Positions 8,676-17,000 of a stretch of DNA of 34,098 bases are shown one piece after another. The notes under the pieces are model-generated. The model saw only the letters and a program-made list of their open reading frames with translations. It was not told the DNA's origin and searched no databases. The translations under genes were made by a program, and so were the position numbers. The stretch's first letter is position 1; every line of letters starts with the position of its first letter. The stretch lies in contig NZ_JAAHBU010000091.1 of NCBI RefSeq assembly GCF_010671725.1, forward strand, positions 1-34,098, written 5' to 3'. This DNA is from Pseudomonas brassicae (GTDB taxonomy: Bacteria; Pseudomonadota; Gammaproteobacteria; Pseudomonadales; Pseudomonadaceae).

Positions 8676-9742
8676 GCGTGTTGTGCTCCGCGCAAGCCCA
8701 GCACCGAGGCGATGCTGGCATGATCGAGCGGTGTACCGGCGAAGTCGTCGAACACCGTGTCGGTGATCTTGATCGTGTGTGCATTGATGAACGCCACGCC
8801 CTCGCGGGCACCGTCGTGCGGGTTCTTCAGGCAGCACTCCCACTCGAGCGTGGCCCAGCCTTCGTAGTCGTATTCGGCCAGCTTGCTGAAGATGCCCTTG
8901 AAGTCGACCTGCCCGTCACCCAGCGAGCGGAACCGCGCTGCACGCTTGAGCCAGGGCTGATAGCCGCCGTACAGGCCCTGCCTGCCGGTGGGCAGAAACT
9001 CGGCATCCTTGACGTGGAACATGCGGATGTAGTCGCGATACAGGTCGATGAAGTCCAGGTAGTCGAGTTGCTGCAACAGCAGGTGGCTGGGGTCAAAGAG
9101 CATCTTGCAGCGCGGATGATGCTCGACCTGGTCGAGGAACATCTCGAAACTCGCGCCGTCGTGCAGGTCTTCGCTGGGATGGATTTCGAAACACAGGTTG
9201 ATGCCGTGCGCTTGGCACGTGTCCAGGATCGGCAGCCAGCGCTTGCCCAGCTCGGCGAAGGCGGCCTCGATCAGGCCTTCAGGGCGTTGCGGGAAGGGGA
9301 ACACATACGGCCAGGCCAGCGCGCCGGAAAAGGTGCCCATGTCGGTCAGGCCCAGGCGCTTGGAGGCGATCACTGCCCAGGTGAGCTGCTGCACCGCCCA
9401 GGCAGTGCGTGCCGCCGGGTTGCCGTGCAGGTGTGGCGGGGCAAAGCTGTCGCACATCACGTCATACGCCGGGTGTACGGCCACCAGCTGACCGAACAGG
9501 TGGGTGGTCAGTTCGCTGATCACCAGCCCGTGCCCGGCCAGCATGGCGGTAATCGCGTCGCAGTAGTCCTGGCTGTGGGCAGCGCGCTCGACGTCGAACA
9601 GGCGCGCATCCCAGGCGGGAACCTGCAGGGCCTTGAAACCCAGTTGTGCTGCCCACTGGGCGATGTGCTCGAGGGAGTCGAAGGGCGCCTCGGCGGCGCT
9701 GAATTGTGCCAGGTGCAGGCTGGGGCCTTTTAACGTTTTCAT
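8672..9742 (-). CDS. Sugar phosphate isomerase/epimerase family TIM-barrel protein
   Basis: This 356-residue protein has the xylose-isomerase-like TIM barrel (AP endonuclease 2 superfamily). Visible barrel strands with metal-ligand candidates include INLCFEIHPSEDLHD (Glu, His), CKMLFDPSHLLLQ (Asp, His), IRMFHVKDAEF (His, Asp) and GWATLEWECC (Glu). Members isomerise or epimerise sugars or act on inositols; no exact reaction can be assigned. It is the first gene of a two-gene unit with the hydrolase and diverges from a TetR-type gene. Two matching palindromes lie in the shared 131-base promoter region, the nearer one 13 bases before its ATG. Confidence 0.85.
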   Translation of the reverse strand: MKTLKGPSLHLAQFSAAEAPFDSLEHIAQWAAQLGFKALQVPAWDARLFDVERAAHSQDYCDAITAMLAGHGLVISELTTHLFGQLVAVHPAYDVMCDSFAPPHLHGNPAARTAWAVQQLTWAVIASKRLGLTDMGTFSGALAWPYVFPFPQRPEGLIEAAFAELGKRWLPILDTCQAHGINLCFEIHPSEDLHDGASFEMFLDQVEHHPRCKMLFDPSHLLLQQLDYLDFIDLYRDYIRMFHVKDAEFLPTGRQGLYGGYQPWLKRAARFRSLGDGQVDFKGIFSKLAEYDYEGWATLEWECCLKNPHDGAREGVAFINAHTIKITDTVFDDFAGTPLDHASIASVLGLRGAQHA

Positions 9743-9754
9743 CTTGGCTCGCTA

Positions 9755-9776
9755 TTGTTTGTCGATCGACAAGCAA
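9755..9776. promoter_or_regulatory. Palindromic operator 1 for the TetR-type regulator
   Basis: A 22-base inverted repeat with 20 of 22 positions symmetrical. Its 14-base core TTGTCGATCGACAA is perfect. It lies 13 bases upstream of the isomerase-like gene start, where a bound repressor would block transcription. The TetR family normally binds such 15-25 base palindromes next to its own gene. Confidence 0.75.
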
Positions 9777-9805
9777 TAAAAAGGTCACTGCCCGGTCGTC
9801 AAGTA

Positions 9806-9827
9806 TTCTTTGTCTTTCAACAAACAA
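9806..9827. promoter_or_regulatory. Palindromic operator 2 (related copy)
   Basis: The 22 bases beginning TTCTTTGTCTTTCAACAAAC match operator 1 at 17 of 22 positions and keep the TTTGTC...ACAA half-sites. The centres of the two sites are 51 bases apart. This copy lies 46 bases before the regulator ATG, which fits autorepression. Confidence 0.65.
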
Positions 9828-9873
9828 TTGCCCATACTGCGTGCCTCGATCAGTTGTTCCGGAGCGCGTACCC

Positions 9874-10502
9874 ATGGCAGGCAGACCCCGTCAATTCGAC
9901 CGTGACGCCGCGTTGCGCACCGCGCGTGACGTCTTTTGGGCGCGCGGTTTCGAGGCCACGTCGATGAACGACCTGGTAGCAGCGCTGGGCATCGCCTCGG
10001 CACGCATCTACGCCGCGTTCGGCTCCAAGGAGCGCCTGTTCAAGGAAGCGATCGAGTTGTATGAGCGTGACGAAGGAGCCTTCTCGACCCAGGCACTGAG
10101 CGACCAGCCCACCGCGCACCGGGCCATCGAGCGGCTGTTGCTGGACGCCGTCGAGCTGTACACCCGCCCTGAGGGGCCGCTGGGGTGCATGGTGGTGTCG
10201 GCCGCAACCAACTGTTCGGCGACAATGACGGGGTGCGCGAGTGGCTGGCCGAGCATCGACGCGACAAGACCCAGTCGATCATCCAGCGGCTGCAGGTTGC
10301 GGCACAGGCGGGCGAGCTGAACCCGCAGGCGGACGTGCAGGCGCTCGGGGATTTTTTCGCCACGGTACTGCATGGCTTGTCGGTGCAGGCGCGCGACGGT
10401 ATCGAGCGGGCGCGGCTGCACAAGGCCATCGAGCCGGCGCTGCAGATGCTGGTGTGGGCGACCGGCGGGCCCGGCGCTTGCGTCGCCGAGCAATTGGCGT
10501 GA
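9874..10502 (+). pseudogene. TetR/AcrR-family regulator, frameshifted
   Basis: ATG 9874 has GGAG at 9861-9864. The N-terminus (MAGRPRQFDRDAALRTARDVFW, then GFEATSMNDLVAALGIASARIYAAFGSKERLF) is a typical TetR helix-turn-helix. The frame then goes wrong after GCMVVSAATN. The continuation (DNDGVREWLAEHRRDKTQSIIQRL to the C-terminus VAEQLA) is in the next frame and ends at TGA 10500-10502. One base is missing between about 10209 and 10222; restoring it gives a normal 209-residue repressor. If real, the DNA-binding domain would be kept but the ligand/dimer domain lost, probably leaving the divergent isomerase-hydrolase unit derepressed. A sequencing error is an equal possibility. Confidence 0.85.
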
Positions 10503-10509
10503 CGCGGCC

Positions 10510-11898
10510 CTAGCTCGCCACCCGCGGGCGACACTGCAACACCAGCCGCGCGCCACCCAGTTCGCTGGCCGCCACTTCCAGGCCGAAACCGTGCAGGTCC
10601 ACGATCGCCGCGACGATCGACAGGCCAAGGCCGAACCCGTTGTGGCGATGGCCTTCCTCGCTGCGGTAGAAACGCTTGAGCACCGCCTCGCGTTCTGCTT
10701 CGGGAATGCCCGGCCCACTGTCCTCCACATCGATCCGCACGCCCTGGGCATCTTGCTGCGCGCGTATCAGCACCTGGCCACCGGCCGGGGTGAACTTGAT
10801 CGCATTGCCCAGCAGATTGGCCAGTGCCTCGAACAGCAGCTCGCGGTCCCCCTTGAGCGCCGGCAGATGGTCGGGTAGCGCCAGGGTCAGCTGGATCTCG
10901 CCATCCTCGGCCAGCGGCAGGTAGAAATCATGCAGCTCTACCAGCAGCGCCCGTGGGTCGAGCTCGACAAACCCGGCCCGGCGCTGACGGTCTTCCAGCT
11001 CGCTGATGCGCAGCAAGCCGCGAAACCGCGCCATCAGCGTGTCGGTTTCACTGATGGCCTGGTCCAGCTGATCGGACTGGGCCGAGTCGTCCCCGGCCTG
11101 CTGGCGGATCCTGTACAACTTGGCACGCAGTCGCGTGAGTGGCGTACGCAGGTCGTGTGCAATGTTGTCGCACACACCCTTGACCTCATGCATCAGCCGC
11201 TCGATGCGGTCGAGCATGGCATTGACGATGGCCGCCAGCATGTCCAGTTCGTCACGCCGTTGCGACAGCGGCAGGCGATGGGTGAGGTCACCGGCCACGA
11301 TCAGTTCGGCGCTGTCCTGGATCGCGCGGATGCGCTTGAGTGGCCGCCGACGCAGCAGGTACCAACCGGCTATGCCGGGAATGATGGTCAGCGACAGGCC
11401 CCAGAGCAGGGCATGCAGGATGATCCGCGTGACCACGAACAGCGAGCCGTTGTCCCTCACCAGCACCAGCCAGCGGCCATCGCGTACCTTGAGGGCCACC
11501 GCGTCGCAGCTGTCCTTGGGGGTGCGTGGGGCATCGGCGTCCAGGCAGCGGCTCAGCTCATGGATCTTGCCGTCCAGGCCCAGCTCGGGCGGCACCTGGC
11601 GAACCTGGCCGCCGAGCGGGTTGAACTGTGCATCGAACAGCCCGTAGGCGTCGAAGCTGCGCTCATCGAATGCCTGACTTGCGATCAGTGCATCGTCCAG
11701 CTGTTTGCCGCTCATATGCGCGAACAGGTGCTGGCGTTGCAGCAGCGAGTGGCGGGTGAGCTTGTTGAGGTAGCCGGAGACCTCGAAGTACAGCACCCCC
11801 ATGAGGATGCTGCTCCAGGCCACGAACAGAAAGCTGTACAGCGCCAGCAGGCGACTGGTGGACGAGCTCCAGCCCTTAGACGGGTTCGGCAATGGCAT
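10510..11898 (-). CDS. Two-component sensor histidine kinase (HAMP-containing)
   Basis: This 462-residue inner-membrane kinase has a first membrane helix at about residues 17-37, a periplasmic domain of about 115 residues, a second helix at about 156-182, and a HAMP region (RRRPLKRIRAIQDSAELIVAGDLTHRLPL). The H-box is DNIAHDLRTPLTRL with His248. The ATPase has an N-box (ALANLLGNAIKFTP), G1 (DVEDSGPGIPE), F-box (RFYRSEEG) and G2 (GFGLGLSIV). The order regulator then kinase with a 23-base overlap indicates coupled translation. The signal is unknown, although this class often senses metals, phenolics or envelope stress. Confidence 0.94.
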   Translation of the reverse strand: MPLPNPSKGWSSSTSRLLALYSFLFVAWSSILMGVLYFEVSGYLNKLTRHSLLQRQHLFAHMSGKQLDDALIASQAFDERSFDAYGLFDAQFNPLGGQVRQVPPELGLDGKIHELSRCLDADAPRTPKDSCDAVALKVRDGRWLVLVRDNGSLFVVTRIILHALLWGLSLTIIPGIAGWYLLRRRPLKRIRAIQDSAELIVAGDLTHRLPLSQRRDELDMLAAIVNAMLDRIERLMHEVKGVCDNIAHDLRTPLTRLRAKLYRIRQQAGDDSAQSDQLDQAISETDTLMARFRGLLRISELEDRQRRAGFVELDPRALLVELHDFYLPLAEDGEIQLTLALPDHLPALKGDRELLFEALANLLGNAIKFTPAGGQVLIRAQQDAQGVRIDVEDSGPGIPEAEREAVLKRFYRSEEGHRHNGFGLGLSIVAAIVDLHGFGLEVAASELGGARLVLQCRPRVAS

Positions 11899-12556
11899 AG
11901 CCGCAGCCCCGCACCGTTCGAATCAGCGGGGTCTGGCCGGCGGCATCGATCTTCTTGCGCAGGCGACCGATGTGCACATCGATCAGGTTGGTGCCGGGGT
12001 CGAAGTGATAGCCCCACACTTCCTCGAAAATCATCATGCGGGTGATCACCTGGCCGGCATGGCGCATGAGAAATTCCAGCAGTTTGTATTCGGTGGGCAG
12101 CAGGTTGAGGGTCTGTTCGCCGCGGCGGGCTTCGTGGCTGATCAGGTCCAGCTCCAGGTCGGCGACCTGCAGGCGGGTCTGCGCCATGGGCACACTGTTG
12201 CGGCGCAGCAGCACCTCCACGCGTGCGGCCATCTCGTCGGAGGCGAATGGTTTGGTCAGGTAGTCGTCACCGCCGGCGCGCAGGCCGCGTACGCGTTCGT
12301 CGACATCGGAGAGGGCGCTGATCATCAGGATCGGCGTGGCGATCTTGAGGTTGCGCAGGGTGGTGACGATGGTCAGGCCATCGACCTCGGGCAGCATGCG
12401 GTCCAGGGTGATCAGGTCGTAGCCGCCGGCAATGGCCTTGGCCAGGCCTTCACGGCCGTTGTCGGCCCAGTCGACTTCCAGGCCATGGGCAGATAGTTCG
12501 GCGACGATTTCCTGGCCGGTCACGGCATCGTCTTCGATAGTCAGTACGCGGGGCAT
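11876..12556 (-). CDS. OmpR/PhoB-family response regulator
   Basis: This 226-residue regulator has receiver acidic residues E8, D9 and D10, phospho-acceptor D52 (ITLDRMLPEVDG) and Lys102 (DDYLTKPF). A C-terminal winged helix follows (LLPTEYKLLEFLMRHAGQVITRMMIFEEVWGYHFDPGTNLIDVHIGRLRKKI, ending in a TVRGCGYAI wing). I start at ATG 12556 (MPRVLTIEDD), which matches the family N-terminus; the frame extends 25 codons further without conserved sequence. It overlaps the kinase start by 23 bases. Its targets cannot be inferred from neighbours. Confidence 0.94.
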   Translation of the reverse strand: MPRVLTIEDDAVTGQEIVAELSAHGLEVDWADNGREGLAKAIAGGYDLITLDRMLPEVDGLTIVTTLRNLKIATPILMISALSDVDERVRGLRAGGDDYLTKPFASDEMAARVEVLLRRNSVPMAQTRLQVADLELDLISHEARRGEQTLNLLPTEYKLLEFLMRHAGQVITRMMIFEEVWGYHFDPGTNLIDVHIGRLRKKIDAAGQTPLIRTVRGCGYAIAEPV

Positions 12557-12642
12557 GCTCTTACCTGGGCGGCGTGTGGAGACTTGATTGTGCCAAAGAA
12601 TAGGCGGTGCCCGGGTTAAAGAAAAATTCATCTTGCAAAAGC

Positions 12643-12726
12643 GGGCTGCTGCACAGCCCAGCGCGGGTCAAGCCCGCTCCTACAAGGATCGCATCAGTCC
12701 ATGTGGGAGCGGGCTTGCCCCGCGAG
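12643..12726. repeat. Small hairpin plus REP doublet downstream of ilvE
   Basis: GGGCTG/CAGCCC (12643-12648, 12654-12659) forms a small stem-loop. Next to it are two opposed REP arms: about 12661-12687 contains GGGTCAAGCCCGCTCCTACA, and about 12700-12726 contains TGTGGGAGCGGGCTTGCCCC. These are the common P. putida-type GGGCAAGCCCGCTCC repeat and differ in sequence class from the doublet at 3143. They lie between ilvE and the response-regulator gene and may end ilvE transcription. Confidence 0.75.
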
Positions 12727-12730
12727 ACGC

Positions 12731-13750
12731 TTAGGCGACCTTGACGATCCAGCCTGCCGGCGCTTCGACGTCGCCACTCTGGATGCCGGTCAGCTCGTTG
12801 TAGAGCTTCTGGGTCACCGGGCCGACTTCGGTCTCGCTGTGGAACACGTGCAGCTTGCCGTCGTACTGGATGCCACCGATCGGGGTGATCACCGCGGCGG
12901 TACCGCAGGCACCGGCCTCGATGAAGCGGTCCAGCTGGTTGATCAGCACGTCGCCCTCGATCACCTTCAGGCCCAGGCGCGATTCGGCCAGCTCCATCAG
13001 CGACAGGCGGGTGATGCCCGGCAGCACGGAGGCTGATTTCGGCGTGACGAACTCGTTGTTGGCGGTGATGCCGAAGAAGTTGGCCGAACCTACTTCCTCG
13101 ATCTTGCTGTGGGTCAGCGGGTCGAGGTAGATGCAGTCGGCGAAGCCGGCTTTCTTGGCCTCGTAGCCCGGTTGCAGGCTGGCCGCATAGTTGCCGCCGA
13201 CCTTGGCAGCGCCGGTGCCTTGCGGGGCAGCACGGTCGAAGTCGGAGATCAGGAACTTGTGCGGGGTCATGCCGCCCTTGAAGTACGAGCCGACCGGGAT
13301 GGCGAAGATCGAGAAGATGAACTCGGGCGCGGTGCGTACGCCAATGTTGTCACCCACGCCGATCACGAACGGACGCAGGTACAGCGCGCCCTTGCCATGC
13401 GGCGGGACGAAGCGCTCGTTGGCCTTGACCACCTGCTTGCAGGCTTCGATGAACTGTTCGGTCGGTACCCGCGGCATCAGCAGGCGGTCGCAGCTGCGCT
13501 GCATGCGCAGGGCGTTCTGGTCGGGGCGGAACAGGTTGATCGAGCCGTCCTTGCAGCGGTAGGCCTTCATGCCTTCGAAGCATTGCTGGCCGTAATGCAG
13601 CGCGGTGGAGCCCTCGCTGATGTGCAGCATATTGTCTTCAGTCAGGGTGCCCTGGTCCCATTCGCCATTGCGGAAGTGGGAAAGGTAGCGCTTGTCGGTC
13701 TTGATGTAGTCGAAGCCCAGCTTGTCCCAGTTAATGCTTTCGTTACTCAT
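12731..13750 (-). CDS. ilvE: Branched-chain amino acid aminotransferase
   Basis: This 339-residue PLP enzyme (fold type IV) catalyses the last step in leucine, isoleucine and valine synthesis and the first in their breakdown. The PLP lysine lies in GTGAAKVGGNYAAS. Also typical are QQCFEGMKAYRCKDG, LYLRPFVIGVGDNIGV and EVGSANFFGITANNEFVTP. The length matches the long branched-chain aminotransferase class. ATG 13750 (MSNESINWDKLGF) has GAGGG 5 bases upstream. The frame is open 43 codons further, but that region contains the likely promoter. It appears monocistronic. Confidence 0.96.
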   Translation of the reverse strand: MSNESINWDKLGFDYIKTDKRYLSHFRNGEWDQGTLTEDNMLHISEGSTALHYGQQCFEGMKAYRCKDGSINLFRPDQNALRMQRSCDRLLMPRVPTEQFIEACKQVVKANERFVPPHGKGALYLRPFVIGVGDNIGVRTAPEFIFSIFAIPVGSYFKGGMTPHKFLISDFDRAAPQGTGAAKVGGNYAASLQPGYEAKKAGFADCIYLDPLTHSKIEEVGSANFFGITANNEFVTPKSASVLPGITRLSLMELAESRLGLKVIEGDVLINQLDRFIEAGACGTAAVITPIGGIQYDGKLHVFHSETEVGPVTQKLYNELTGIQSGDVEAPAGWIVKVA

Positions 13751-13777
13751 GGCACCCTCGATCGGTTGGCAAATGCC

Positions 13778-13806
13778 TGTATGGTCAGGCCACGCATATT
13801 GCGCAA
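13778..13806 (-). promoter_or_regulatory. Candidate sigma-70 promoter of ilvE
   Basis: On the minus strand, TTGCGC (13806-13801) and CATACA (13783-13778) are separated by exactly 17 bases. The -10 lies 28 bases before the ilvE ATG. Both hexamers are partial consensus matches, so this is a plausible rather than certain promoter. Confidence 0.45.
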
Positions 13807-14016
13807 GCAGCCACGATAATACATCCCGTGCAGATCGGGAACGCCTTCGGGCAGATTCGCCGTGTCGGGGTGGCAGCAACGCGCCGCTCAGGGTGGTACA
13901 TAGCGTCGCGTTGCACGCGAAGTTGCGATGGTTCGGCCAGGGTATTCAACAGGAATTTGCGATTTTTTCGAGCATCAGGGGTGGTTAGGCTGAGGGTTCC
14001 ACTAAAAGGAATTTAG

Positions 14017-17000
14017 GTGCCAAACATGTCTGGATCGACACTATTGCCCGCATTATCGAGTACGAATTCCCACGTAGGGGTGTCGCCTCACGCCCTGCTG
14101 CAGAGCAAGATTCCCGCCTGGCTGACAGCCTCCGACGCCAGCACGCGTGCAGCCTTTCGCCGCAAGCTCGGCCAGCCCCTGCCGTGGTTCCAGTTGGCCC
14201 GTGACGAAAAGGCCGCGCAGGTCGCCTCGTTGCTTGGCGAGCACGCCGTGCATCGGTTCGACCAGCAACAGGTGAACCAGGTACTCGATCAGTTGCCCAG
14301 TGCCGAGGCGTTCGCCGAGCCCTTGCTCAAGGCCGCCCTCAAACAACGCTTTGCGCTGGATATCGACGTGCGTGCCTGTTACCTGTTTCACGCCGCGCAG
14401 GTCAGGCTGGATGTATCGTTCGAGGCGCAAGACCCGCTGGTCATGCTGCAGACGGCGCTCAAGGCCGCCACGATGAGCCTGCTCAAGGCAGCGTTGCAGA
14501 ACTTCGAGGCATCGCAGGCCGAGCCTGGCGGGATGGACCATGAAACCGGTTCGAAGGCCGCGATCTATGCGGCATACCCACTTGAAGGGGTATTCATCGC
14601 CGGCCCCACGCTCGACCTGGCGCCGGAGGCGTTCGCTGCGCTGTGTCGCGAGCTCGATTTGGGCGGCCAGTACAAGCAATTGATCGAACGCACGTTCAAC
14701 CCGCCTTCCGCGCCTGGCGATGCCAGCGATGCCGCAGCAGTCAACCGTGCCACGACGTTCAAGCTGTTCGAACAGTCGGCGTTCCGGCTGCAGGTGCACC
14801 TGGCCTATCTGCAGAATGCCATCGACCCCGGCGCGTACGCGGCGCTGCTGGCCTTGCCCACGGGGGCGCAGCTGCCGGACAAGGCGCTGACCTGCAGTAC
14901 GCTGCGGCTGTGGGGCGTTGAACTGACCGGCATTGTGGTGATCAGCCCCGACCGCGACGCGAGCGCCAAGGTCGAGAGGATTACCGTGTACATCCCCGAT
15001 GATCCGATCAACCCGCTGCGCGAGTACGCGAGCTCCAGCGCATTTGCCAAGGCCTTGCGTAGCGCCCTGCAGACACCGGGCTACCTGAGGTTCTTCGAAC
15101 GTTTTGTGCCGGCCCGCCATCGCGACGAGCTGTTCAGGCGCATTCACGCGGCGTTCTACCCCAAGGTCTGGGTTGCCGACCCCGGCTGGTACGAGCACAA
15201 GCTCGACCGCAACGCCAGGCTGCAGCTGGACGCGCAGCGTTTTACCGAACCTTTGCTGACACAGCTCTATCGGCAGAAAGTTGCGGTGCTCAAGGATGAC
15301 GGGCTGTTCCATGCAGTACCTACTGCTGTCGAGGACCACAAGAGCCGTGAGCAGAAGTGGCTTTATTTTGCCGGCAAGCTGTTCGACGCGGCCAATGTTG
15401 CTGCCTTTGTCGTGCCAGGGCTGGGTGAGGTAATGCTTGCCGTGACGGCCGTGCAGTTGGGGTATGAAGCCTACGAAGGCCTGGAGAGCCTGATCGAGGG
15501 CGACCGCGATGCCGCGTTCGGCTACCTGATGGACGTCGTCGACAACCTGGCATTGATGGCGGCGCTGGCTGCGGCCGGCGCGGCTGCGGATGGCCCGCCG
15601 GCTGCTGTGGAGGTGCCGGAGGTGGTCGGCCAGATGCGTGCGGTGCAACGGCCAGATGGCAGTACTGCGTTGTGGAGGCCTGAGCTTGCACCGTTTGCCC
15701 ACGATATCGTGCTACCGCGCGGGCTCAAACCCAATGCGTCCGGGCTTTACGAGTATCAGGGCAAGCAATGGCTGGCGCTGGACGGCCAGGTCTATGCGCT
15801 CAAGCCATCGGCCAATGGTGCAGCGTATCGGCTGCAGCACCCGCGCCGCGCAGGCGCCTACGAGCCTGTGGTACGCCACAATGGCGCAGGCGCCTGGGTC
15901 AGCGAAGCGGAGCAGCCATTGGCGTGGGAGGGCCTGAAGCTGCTGCGGCGCCTGCAACCCGGCAGCGCGGTCTTGTCCGATGAAGTGGCCAGCCAGGTGT
16001 TGCGCGTGAGCGATACCCACGAAGCGGTAATGCGCCGTGCACTGGCAGAGGGCGAGCGCTCGCCGGCGCTGCTCGAAGACACCTTGCAGCGCTTCGAACT
16101 CGACCAGGCCATCAAGGATGGCGATTCGCAACTGAGCGTTCAGCAACGGCGCGAGCTGTTCGCTACCCGTTATGCTATGTGGGATAGCACCGGGCGTGCC
16201 GACGTGGGGCTGGTGCGAAAGGCTTTTCCTGGCTTGCCGGTGAAGGTCGCAGAAGAACTGCTGAGCCACGCCAGCAGCGCCGAGCTGCAACAGTTGAGCA
16301 GTACACAGCGCTTGCCTGAGCGTATTGCCGAGGAAGCCCGCGCCTACCTGCAGCAGGTGCGCCTGGCCCGCGCCTGCGAAGGGTTGTACCTGGAGGCGGT
16401 GCCAAACGTTGATAGCGACAGGCTGGTACTGCATGCGCTGGAGCGCCTGCCTGGCTGGGCGTCCACGCTGCGTATCGAGCTGCGTGAGCTGTCGTTCGAG
16501 GGGCGCCTGATCGACAGCATCGGTGCCATTGATGCGCCTGAACGCAAAGTGCTGATCAAGGAGGGTGATAGCTACCTGGCGCGTGATGCCAGGGACCAGC
16601 ACCTGCATGGGCGCGATGACATCTATGGCGCGTTGCTGCATGCGCTCCCCGATGCCCAGCGCGCGGCGCTGGGGGTGCCCCACGTGGGGCAGACGGCCGA
16701 GTTCAAGCGCGTCATTCGGGCATTGCCCGTGCCATCGCGCCAGGTGCTGCGCCAGCAGTTGCAACTGCAGCCTCTCAAGCCGGCGAGCCGCTCGCCCATG
16801 CGCCTGGCCAATGGCAGGCTCGGTTACCCGCTGAGCGGGCGCGGTGCGCTGGCGGCTTACTTCACCGAAGATACGCTGCTGGACAAGATCCGCTTGCTGG
16901 AATTCGAGGATGCCTACGCTGACGCCATCCTCCAGGACTTTTACGCGGCAGGCCTTACCCGCAGCGAGATCAACACCCACCTGGACCGGCTGCTGGACGA

